From NCBI GenBank assembly GCA_031763025.1, contig JASSKH010000035.1, positions 2,640,320 to 2,704,319 of the forward strand: a stretch of DNA of 64,000 nucleotides. Reading direction: 5' to 3'. This document shows positions 29,274 to 41,200 of the stretch, piece by piece. Below the pieces are notes generated by a model. That model had not been told where the DNA came from. It searched no databases and saw nothing but the letters and a program-made list of their open reading frames with translations. This DNA comes from Macrocystis pyrifera. Taxonomy: Eukaryota > Sar > Phaeophyceae > Laminariales > Laminariaceae. Position 1 is the first letter of the stretch, and every line of letters begins with the position of its first letter. The position numbers and the translations under genes are program-made.

Positions 29274-32200
29274 TCAGCACCTCCACAGTCGGCAGGTGTT
29301 GTCCTTGGACCCTGCGTGTGTGATAATCCGGCAGCACGGTGGCGGTGGCATGGTAGTATAATACCTGTTTTAGTTTCGGAAAACATCACAAAATGGTGTA
29401 ATCTAGTTTGGAAATCAATAGCAGTAGGCTAGTTTGGAAATGGACATTGATGTACGTAAGGCTGGGGTCCCCAGCGGTTCCATGCCAACCCAGATTGTGT
29501 GGTTTGAGCTCTTCATCTAGCTGCCTTACCGCCGGGGATTCTTGCTGCATGTTCCCGTCTGGGTAGATAGCAGTATAAAGAAGAGTAGTTTTGATATGCC
29601 AGGCATTGTTTAAGACCACGGAGGATCTTATCCACCCCCTATCCACGGGTTTCCGCGTGAACCTAACTCTATATATACGAAGTAACAGGCATATGTTTTC
29701 AGCGCAGTCAATTACACTGCTATTTTGACATGCTGCGTTTGGACTTTCGACTGGTTCGTGCCTTAGCAGAGAGCGAGCGCATCAGCTTGGCGTCTCATCT
29801 ACAGCAGCCGTGATCCCATTCAGATTGGCTGTCGGCCATCTATCGTAGCTACACCTCGATGTTGAGGTACTGCAGTGGTCGAAACTGGTCGTGGTTCGGA
29901 GGACAAAAATGAGGCGAAACACAACCACTAACTGCACATTTACACTTCACATACGGACAGCTACAGCTCCTCGCAAGCAACCACAGCCCGCGAAAATGGG
30001 TTACGTTCTTTTTAGGGTATGCCAGGACGTCGGGTTCACCCGAAGTAGTCGCAGGCAACCAGAAATGATTCACGAGGTGATTTCGTCGACTTAAAGTTGC
30101 GAGCCAGCGTGTGCCAAAACTCTCAAATTCGGAAATTTGGTCCGCCTTGTTCTCCGAAACCTATGACCACGGCTGCATGACAAAGCGGGTTTCACCAAAC
30201 GTTCGCTAGTTTCCCGGCAGTTATTTTGAAATACGTAGTAAGCTAACGTACCCGAAAATAATGCGGAGAGGACAGTTAGGATGCTGTGAGAGGTTGTAAA
30301 TTAGTGGGCACAAAAAAGGCCAAGAAGGACGAAAATGCTCTGGGTTTTTGTATACTCAGGAAACTTTACTGAAAAAACAAAATCTTGTTTGCAAATCCTA
30401 TTCTATTTCCAAGTCGATTGTCGATTTTGGCACACGCCTACGCACGCCCACTTGACTACATATCCCTGAACGTTCCACCGTAACATTAAGACTTTTTCTG
30501 GCTTGACGTTGTCTATCGCTCGTTGCTGATGTGGACGTCGTCTGTCATATATTCAGCCTCTCGCTCTCTTGGTTGAACTTGACTACATGTCCCTGAAAGT
30601 TCCACCGTAATGTTAAGACTTGTTTTCTCGTTTGAGGTTGGTTGTCTATCGCTCCTTGCTGATGTGGACGCCGTCTGCCATACATCCAGCCTCTCTCTCT
30701 TGGTTGAACTATTTGAAGGGAGGTCTCCAACCCCTTTCATCCAGGAGTAGCGCTTTACGGCGCACACCGCAACTTCCGCTATCTATGGGATTTTGTGTTG
30801 TGTTTGGCATTTTGAGTAAATCTTTCTCGAGAGAGGTTTCAGCATACATATCGCGGGGGGTGTAACGTCCGCCGTGGTAGACCTGAAAAAAAGGCGGAAA
30901 TATTTCCCACTCGGCTAAGGTTTGTTCCTTGATGTCGCTTCAACTGCCGAGGGATTCCTCGCCATCAAACCGTTGCCACAAAGTGCAAACGGGTCACCTG
31001 TAATAATTGTGTCGCCCTCGTAATTGAACGCGCAGGAGAAAATTTCGTCCGTGTGGCCCTCCAAGATCTGCAGGCAATCGCCAGAGTCGGCATCCCACAG
31101 TCGAGCCATCTTGTCGCTGCTCGCTGTTAGGATGCGCGTTCCTTGCGGATTGAAGCACGTCTAGAGGACGGCACACATACGGGGGGGGGAGATGAGAGGC
31201 ATGTGAGGTGCGCCCCGTGTCCTGTGACAGGCAGTGGTATCATGTCTATAATCCATTAAGTGGCTGATTGTGTCAATGAGGCCGGTATACGATACCTGGT
31301 ACCTGGCATGGAGCACAGCATTAACAAACAAACCTTCCCTTTCTCATACAGATTTAACACTGTGTTCAAATTCCCGTCAATTTCCGACAGGTCTCTCGAG
31401 GCCTATCTAACCACTGTCTCCCCAGGCTGTTCTGGTTTGTAGACACGAATAGTATCTACGAGTAGAAACAAGTGAAACGGGTAGAAGATGGAATACATAA
31501 AACAAATGGTCCATGTGCCACACTTGGGGTTTTTCGCTTGCCACCCACCAGGCAGCTTCTAAGTTATAGCCCTTGCCCCTCTTTCGTCGTGACTGCGTAA
31601 CTAAGATTCGTGGCCTCAGAGCAGGGTTTCCTGTCCCCGCCCCCCTCGATGGTTTACGTGACATTCTGTTGGCATCGCGCCAATGAAAATGCCTCACATA
31701 CGACGAGCGTTACGTGCCTTCGATATCTCCCCCTCGTGCCCGATCAGGATGGCCTGGCAAGCCCCGTTCATCGTGTTGAACACTCGCGACGTCCCATCCG
31801 CGCTCGCCGTCACGAGTTTGGAGCCAGTCGCGTTAAAGCTCACGTCGAGGATCTCGTCATTATGCCCCCGCAGGGTGTGGACGCACTGCCCGCTAGCGAC
31901 ATCCCATACCTGTCACCATCGAACGAGTCACACCGACGCAGACAGCATAATACGGGTCACGCCGCTTGTTGTGCTGTGTCACATTTCGCCCTCGGCGGCA
32001 AGGGTTCTCTAGCTTGCACTGTGTTGGGTAGGAGGCGGCTCGTGTAAGTGGGGCAACTTTCTACTTCGTCCTTGCTCAGTAGAAACCTCAACTTCTATAG
32101 CAGAGACATCAAACGTACCAAGATCCAGTTATAAGACAGGGACAGCTTGTTTTGCTCACGTGACAGTGCAATAGCCTACGCAAGCATAATTTCTTCTGCC

Positions 32201-35200
32201 CGAGGTGTCGGCATTCAGCTCCCGACCTGTTGCATATGTGTTCACCCTTAACCGCTTTGAGCGCACAACGGTCCAAATATTTGCGAATTAGGCGCCGGTT
32301 GTATCGACTGCGTGACAGCGGCATCACGCAACACGACTTCGTACAAAACCGTGCCCCAAAGCGCGAAGATCACCTTGCACGTTCGGTCGATGGAGCCGCT
32401 TATGCAAAGGTCCGAGGAATAGCTGAACTGGGTGCTAGAGATCTCCCCGTGGTGGCCCGCCAAAGTGTGCGTGCTCCTCCCAGTCCTAACATCCCAAACT
32501 GATCCAAGTGAAGGCGAACGAAAGGTCGCGATAAGAATAGACATGCAAGAATAAGGCTGAAGATGAGCTTTGGTATGTACAGCAGTATGCTAGTGAAGCA
32601 CGCCTCACATATCCCACAAGCGGCTTTGGCTCTAGCTATAGAATGATTTCTCGAACTGTCGAATTTCGCTGCCATAGAAGTAAACAAGCTGACGGCCGAT
32701 GGTTGATGGCCCAAGCGTAGGAAAATCGGGCAGTGTATACTTCGATTATCCGAGACACAGATCGCGCAAAACACTCAGTTGTTAGACTACAGCGCATGCG
32801 GCCCACCGACTGGGCATCCAGAACTTCTGGTGGTCAAGCCTTGACACGTATAGCAACATAATTAGCGCCCCCCGAGGATACTATAGCTACCGGAACACGA
32901 AAAAGACCTGTCTAATTGCCTAATCCCAGCTCAAGGTGGTCTCGTTGGGCTTGTCTTCGACGCTGACGCCCCAGCATTGGGGGATCGAATCCGTTACTTT
33001 ACTCGGGGGCCGCGGGTATGTGCACAAACGTGTTGATGCTGGGATTTGCGTAAAGTATCTTCAGGCGATTGGTATTGGGGGGGAAAAGGCAATAGGAAAG
33101 CAGGTCCAGCTGTAATCATCGCGTGATCCAACAAACGGATCCTCGCTCGGTATGGGAACAGAATCCTGGTCACAGTCGCTCAACTTCCAAAGACGGTGAC
33201 CTTGTCTCCGTCGCAACGATTCATGTATCATCTACCGACGCTGCAAAAAAATGGGATTACATGAACCCGGTGGAGGCTCCGGTCAAAGACACGCAAGGAT
33301 TTTAAAACTAGTCAGCGCGCTTGCCTTTGACGGTGTGATCGAACGAGCCTGTCATGATTCTCTGGCCATCGGTGTCAAAGTTCAGCGACACAATTTCTGC
33401 CGTGTGGCCCAATAGCGTGTGCAGGCACTCTCCAGATTCCACGTCGAAAACCCTGCGAAGTAAACAGTATTCACGTGGTTCGGCGCGCGGGCGGTCGGGT
33501 TACCATCCAAGATCAATCGCACGTCGTGCGAAATCTCTGGTGATTTGATACGGGCCCAGAAATCGCCGCGGACACACCAAAATTCAAGCACGAGGCAAAT
33601 AGCGAGATAGGATTTTCCATGTGTTCGAGAAGAGAGGGAAAGGGAGCGCGGGGGAGCGAGAACGCTCTCCAGAAATGACATAGCTCCGATACGGTGGAGG
33701 CACAACTAAACTCTGTCAATATCGGGCAGGAAAAAAACTCCAAACCGACAAACACGAGCGAAAACACGTGCGGATAGTCCTACACAAATTGTAGCTTGAC
33801 CGTCCTGCACCCACTCACAGCATGACAGTGCCCGAGAAATTAAATCTTGTCAGCACCAGCATCTATTTCTTGGACAACCCCGGTCGCCCTGTAAGCTTCG
33901 GTAATACCACGACCTACCAGCACGAATGACATTCTTCGACGTAACAGTCCCCTTGAGACTTCTAGCGCGTGGATCGTTTTGTTCTACACAACACCCGTTG
34001 CGTATTAAATAATGGCACACGCACAGGAATGACGTTCAAGTGTGAAACATTTGCTGCAAACGTCTCCGAAAACCTTCGTCTGAGAGCCTTTGTCCTTTCT
34101 GTTATACCCCTATGAATAGCTGAGCTATCGCCACCCAAAGCCAAAGGCGCTGGTTTACCCGCTGGTCTACCCACCTCGCCGTATTGTCCATAGCCCCGTG
34201 GCTATCTTCGTCCCGTGAGGGTCGAACGACAGACACACGATCTCCGTAGAATGCCCTCGGTACGTGTGGAAGAGGTCCCCCGTCTGTCGACACGATCCAG
34301 CCATCGCATCGTGGCGAGCAATGTGCAGAGTTCAAGAGCATATTCAGAGGCGGGAAAGGGGGCGATCATATTGCGTCCGTTTTAATACCACCTCTAATCG
34401 TCCCCGTTGACAAGTACGGCACTACACAATAAATGACCGGGGGTTCCCCAGACCTTAGCGCGACGCGCCAAACGTTTATAACCGACATGCATGTGGCTGC
34501 TCAGAAACAGCTCGTCTTCGCGGACAGCTGGCTTCCCTGCTACTGCATGCATTGCTGACAAGCCAGCACAAGCTACAGTACGTAGGTAGGGTCGCCAATA
34601 CTTTCGTCATGACCAAGTAATTTCGCGAGTATGCACCTCGGCGTTCCACAGCTTGCACGTCTTGTCGAAAGAGCCTGTGATTATCTTGTCCCCCCAGGGG
34701 TTGTTAAACGCGATCGCATACACGACGTTTCGGTGCCCGTCGAGCGTCAGAAGCTCGTCCCCCGTCGTGGTGTTCCATACCTACCAACACGTGAAGTAAC
34801 AAAAAAAAGGGGGAGGGGGATCGTTTTCATTCCGCCGGCCACAAGCCCATTGGCCAGGACTGTATATATGATGGATGCCCGCATTGGTTCGAAGAGCGCC
34901 TCGCGTTTGCGTTGCTTTGACGCGTGTACGGGTCGAAATATGACGATCGTTACCGTTCCTTGCATGCGTTCTACAATCAGCGCCGGTTGTCCACTGTGTA
35001 CGAACTTCTCGGCAGGTAACCCTACACCCTTCAGCCTGGGCGGAAGATTATACCTGCAAAAGCCTAGCTGGTGTGTTGGCTAACCTCTTGTGAACACACC
35101 AACAACTTCTCGTAGAGAAATCTACAAGAGCCCCTCCTGCTATACCAGAGCCAGATAAATGAGGTACTTGCCGTAAATTGAGTTGCCTTGCGACCAAGCT

Positions 35201-38200
35201 TGCTTTCGATCTCTGCCCATGAGCCTCTAGTGGTACAGCACGCCCATCCACGAGGACAAGCGTTCAAAACCATCGGACAGGAGGGTATGTCGCTTGCGCG
35301 GAGACACGGACGACAATATTTTTGTGTGTACATATGCCGAAAAAAGGGAAAACATGTGTGGACGAAGCAAGAATGTTTCAACGAAGAATTCACGAATAGC
35401 ATCATGTGGACCCAGAGTAACGCTGTGCTGATGGTAAAGCAGGTGTCTGCTATCTTGCAAGCAGTAGGAAAAACTTTGCCCCCGGAGCGGGGGGGGGGGG
35501 GGGGGGCGCTCGAGTCTAGCAAGGCGCATCACATGCCCGGGTCTGAACAATGGGTGATGGCAAGGCCTTCCTTTCACTACTCATTTCGTGATGTATCTTG
35601 GTTGTTTGGGCAGGACACCGCGAGGAAATACACGCTGGCGGAAACCTCTGGATTTTTATTTTTATCTTCATGATTTCCCCCAAGCCGCATTGAGAAAAAC
35701 TGAAGTATTCGCACATCTCATGCACTACAGTGGTGCGGCAGCACTATATCATGACATGCCATGCCATGCCATGCCATGCCTGGGCAATGGGTGTTTTCAT
35801 TCTTCGCCTCTGACCGAGCAGTGAATGCCGACCACCTTGAGTCTATCCAACTCCGACATCGTTCAGGCGACATTTCCAATCGCCATCATGTGGGAGGGCG
35901 GACCGATGAGCGCGGTGCTTGGCCAAGTAGATGCGGCACTGCTAGCATCAATAGTCACGCTGCCAAGTGCTTACATGAAAAAAACGAATCAATCATCAAT
36001 GAAAAGCATAGGAATCACCAATGATGTTCAGAGGGCCAAATTGACCACAAAAAAAGGCCGTTACAGTAACGCTCACTGCGTGATTGGCGGATGATACCAA
36101 GTGGTGTTCGAGTTGCAATGGTTGAATGCTAAAAATCGCAAGGGCACGGGCACAACATGTTCCTACCCGTAGTGCTGGGCGATCACACTTTTCGAAGACG
36201 GTTGATAACACCCGATGTGTGCTTGTCTTGGTCTGCTATCCCATAAAAGGGAATCCGAAAGAGTTAATAGTCCCGCTGCCGGCTGTATACGAGAAAAACA
36301 TAATAGCACATGAGAGATTGACGCACGATCTTTGCGAGGCCAACACAAGCAGCGATCGTAACGGTACCTTCCGGTCTCCACTAAAACTCGTATGCAGGTG
36401 ACTTGATCAACATCTGCACTGGTTGCTCCCATGGTCTATCCTACAGTAGTAACGCAGGTGGTCGTGTAGCCTCACGAGTGACCTGGTCATTTGGTTCGAT
36501 TCTCGGTGGAAGGCGGCGTGGTATGCTTATATGCGTCGCCCCTCTAATGAAAACCGAACACAACGTCGATAAGAGAACCTCCCGACAAGCGTACAGCGCG
36601 AGCAGACCATAGCTGATGCCTAGCCGACACCCGGCCATGCTAGCCGACGAGCGTTCGGGAGGGCTGAAAGTCGGTAGCCCACAAACTCCCGTTAGCTGGG
36701 GGAGGGCTCGAGGAAGAGAAGGCCTAAAGTAATACACTCCTCAGGACCCCGGTCAGAGTATGCGCCGGACGGAAAAGGCACTATGGCAATGGGATAATGG
36801 CGTTTGCGTTTAGATGACTGCGGATCAAGAATCCTATCTGTCGCAAACAACCCTATGCCCAACATTCACGGTTGGTTTCAGCTCCAGCTCTACAGTAGGA
36901 CTGCGGTGTTACTACTGAAAAACATAAATCCGAATCCAAAATTGACCTTCCTGTTGGGAGACGGGATATGTGTACAACACAGGGCGCGATGATTTCCCAG
37001 AGCGAAGCTTACCTTGCATGTGCGATCGTACGACCCGGTGATGAATTTATCCCCAGATTTGTTGAAGGCGCAGTTCGTCAGGGGCAAGATATGGGCCCTC
37101 AGTATCTGTTGATTTTTGTCCGGTGCACGTGAGCAGAAAGGGAATGCAGAAACATATGGTAGAGCTCTTGGGCAAAACATATTATTTGACAGTACGCGGA
37201 GCTTTTAAACGTTCATGACGCCGGCCAAACATTCCATGGCCCACGTGGTTATCTATGCAGCCATGCTCTGGACAACAGCGTAAATACATTCCTGCCAAGC
37301 ACAACCGAAAAATAGGGAAACTACACCGCAGGAGAGGGCGGCCGCAGTCGGCGCCTCTGCCGTTTAGCTCCTCCATTTCCAGCAACACACATTAGTCCAA
37401 ATACACTCAGAGTCAGTCGTGAGAAATAATATTTTGAGTCGGGTACGGCCAGCATACAAGTACAACGGTTTTATGATCCCGACCTCTACCCCTCCCAGAG
37501 GAAATTCCTCATAAGAATGAGGCTTTCCAACGGTTCCCATGTTTTCATGCTTGCTCGGCTGAAAACTAAAACATTCGGAGAAAGGGCACACTGTTTGTGT
37601 GCCGTACACAGCGAAGGGGCAGACACGCTCTGCTCAACTTGTAACCCAACACTTGGCGTGTTTTGCTTGTGCTTCGATACGCATCATACAGAAAGGTGGT
37701 TTCGAGGCCGATCGTGCAGAAGCAAACCTCACGATGCCTCTTTGGTACATCTCCTCTCTCGGGTCTACAGTATATAGAGTTACAACACTGTCTGCATACC
37801 TTCTGCTCTTATTAAAAATAAAGTGATCTAGAGAGTTCTTCGCCGTAGGGTTAAACTAAGCAATTATCACAGCCACACTACTAGGCCGGAGTGGGCTTCA
37901 CGATTCGTGATAGCTCACCTTAAACAGGTAGAAATCGTCACACTCGTTAGTCTCTAGCTTCTCGATGAGTTTGTGCACCAATCGCCGAAGCTGCGGCTTC
38001 CTGTTTGCCGAAATGAGCGGCTCCTCGAACACCATCTGGTTTACCAGCACGTCTACATCGCTCCTGCAAAGCAGCACACACAATATGGGCAATATATAAC
38101 CTCCTGTCCTGGGTACTAACCATCCGTGGGGGCTCTAAAAATGAATAGCTTGCGGCACGTCTCGGATATTTTTTTTCTTGGCGTGATATCTTGTTTTTTT

Positions 38201-41200
38201 TTTCCAATGACAAAGTATATATCTCCCACCTATCGCCCCTCAGCCTCAGCAGAGCAAAGACACGGACAAAAACAAGTGCGTTTGTGAAGCATCGATCCCT
38301 TCCGTCCGGGTCGGTACAACGGCAATGGCGACTCCTGCTTGTTAGAAGAGTATTGCGGCGTCGGCTGAACGGTCTACGAGGTTGACCACTTTTGACGGAC
38401 TCCCCCTTCGTGTGCATCGCATGTACGCTCGTGTTCTGGTTCTGCGCGCGGTATTACTTCGAGAGAGTAAGTTTTGTCTCGTTTTGCTGATGATGGTGCA
38501 ATCACTTCAAGAGGTTTATGCCGCACAAGAAGAGCCGACAGCTTAATTTTCTGTAATAACCAGCTTCAAGTTCAACCGACATGCATGTTGCTGCCCATCA
38601 AGCCTCTCGGTATATGAATGTTCCCGTGAACGGCAGTATATACCTCAGCCGCCGTCAAGTCGGTCGGCATAGTGGGAGCAGCAAGCGGAGAAGGAGAAGG
38701 AGCGCTTCGCTTGCATTGGCGACGAAAAAAACGCCTCGCACGCGCCCCCCGTTCGAACACTACGCTACTATACGTACCGTACGACTATACGAGTACTGGT
38801 TGCTGCTGCATAAAGTGCGATTCGGACATTGCGAACATGAGTGATACATTAAGCTCAACAAGAGCTTTGACATCGTCTATAAAATAAACGAAGTGCAGAA
38901 GGTTGGCGTCACAGCGGCTGTTTTTTTTTTTTTTTTTTTCCATTCCTTGGTAGTAGCGATAATGAAGCAAAGGGCAACGAATCAGGAGGGCAGCGGCGAC
39001 ATAGAATTTTGTTACCCTTTGTATCCCGCCGTCATCGTGGTTTCTTTCGGCACCATCTGTACCGGAAAAAAGTACCTTAATATCGCGGATCCTCAACCGT
39101 GCCCAGAGAGCCCTTGGGGGTTACCGAAGATCAACGGATCCAAGCACCTCGTATGCCACAACTCAAAAGTAGAAACAAGGAAAACCGGACAAAGACTACT
39201 CACTGAAATCCACGCAGTCCCCTCTAGTAGTGCACCCACGTTCTTTGGGGGACATGCCACTCGGAATTACGTACTGTGAAATGCATTTTGCTGTCGTGTA
39301 TGGGCTTAGTTAGGCTGCGACGGCAAATGGAGAAAAAAAACGTGACAGTTCTAACCGGATACGTTACTAAAGGCAGATGAGGCTCGAAACCAACCGGAAT
39401 GTTTTACAGTGCAGGGCACCTACAGTACTAAGAAACAGCAAGGCTGGTTCAGGCTGGATTTCTCATTTTGGGATGAGTGCGGTCTATGCTAGCGTCAGTA
39501 TGCAACGACTCCCAACTGCGACTCCCAATTTTCTTACGTCACTGCTGTAAATAGCATCCTGCCTTTTCTTAGTGCTCGTTCTCTTAGTCTTGAACAGGTG
39601 TTCTGCCCTGTACTGTTTTTCAGGTGTTTCTGTCCGGACAAAGAAAACGAGAACTTCTGCGTGTATCTTACGGGTTTACACCAACGTATCAAATCCTGTA
39701 CAGTAATAGATGGAGTATTGGAGTACTCTGTAGCTCGTGGAGCGAGAGGGCGAGAAACGAAAGCAGTTCGGCATCGACACCCCAAGAAAAAAGGATGTAC
39801 AGGCGCAAGGTAGGGGCAGAAATAAAGCCTGGGGTGCGCATGCGAATAGCAAAAACACATCAACGGGCGCAGATGAATGGCAGCAAAATAGTCACAAAAG
39901 ATTTTCTTGATTGGATTGCCTGGTGTTCGTTACACCCGTGGCGCTCTCTCAACAGAATGGTCGCTATCACCAAACTCGCCCGGCAACTACGTCGTACCTC
40001 ACGGGCACAGCTTTGCTGACATGTTGCCAGCCTGCGGTTTCCCTTCGCCTGCTTGGAATTTGCTACTTACTGCAGTACATCCGTGCGACCCATCGCAGTT
40101 TTGCCTACAATACGCAGTACCTGGTACATACCAGTCCGAAACAAAGGTACTTTACGGGATTTTTAAGAGTTATTTTTAGTGGAGAAACGGGTACGTAAAG
40201 CCTTCCTCGCCAAGACGCCGGACCAAAGACGTTCGTACTCGTACAACAGCAGTAGTGGTCTTTCTGTATGCGGTCCAGGGTACGTACTTACAGTAATGCG
40301 TCGAGCTATAACAAGCAGTTACTACTACTATAATAATTATGTACCACGGGTAATAAGTATATTAAAACCATTTGTTATAAATTGCTTTTTCGAACTTATC
40401 TCTTCGTACGAGCGTTTTTGAGTCAAGTTCGTAGTCGACACGGTGTTAGGATCAGAGGTTGCGGGACACTTTGTATCCCTGGACAGGTCTGCCTTTTAAG
40501 TCGGCAATCGTTGGTACTCACGTGTGTTGCTTGCTTAGCTATAATAGAAGAAGAGCAGTTTTATTCCTTCCGTGCACGCGAAGACTGAGACCAAGCTCGT
40601 GCGTCTCTGGAAAACCTCTGGTTTTTCCATCTAAGATGCGCCTTCCAAGTACTACAAATACGTTCCCAGTGACTGAACCCAAGTAATTACCGGGCTTTCA
40701 ACCTCATACAAAGCAGTATCATAACACTAGCCCACTTTGATGAGCCGTATATGCATAATAATGGGAAATTCGTGGAAAGCCCGATTCCACGAACTAGAAC
40801 ATGAGTCGAAGATGCGGCTCCTCAAAGCCCACTCCCACACCTCTGAACGGCGAGGCAACGAAGCCGGCAAAGTACGTAAAAAAATCAAGGGAAGACCTAG
40901 CCTTAAAGGACAGGAAGAAATCGTCAGGAAAAGTCATCGCCATGCCGCCCGCACGGGGGGGGGGAGGCGAGGAAGATGCATGGAAAAGCGAAAAGTGAGT
41001 ACGGGGACGCCGACGACGCCACTTGTTAGGATCAGAGGTTGCGGGACACTTTGTATCCCTGGACAGGTCTGCCTTTTAAGTCGGTAGTCGTTGGTAATCA
41101 CGTGTGTTGCTTGCTTAGCTATAGAAGAAGAGCAGTTTTATTCCTTCCGTGAACGCGGAGACTGAGACCGAGCTCGTGCGTCTCTGGAAAACCCCCTGGT

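Noticed and set aside
30915-30997. ODA16 ending by read-through of exon 10 into intron sequence ([12 protein letters not shown])
   Set aside because: A 38-base exon at 29274-29311 encodes the conserved family ending with the right phase and splice acceptor.
36440-36530. tRNA-like GGTTCGATTC box
   Set aside because: No matching A box or cloverleaf could be drawn around it.
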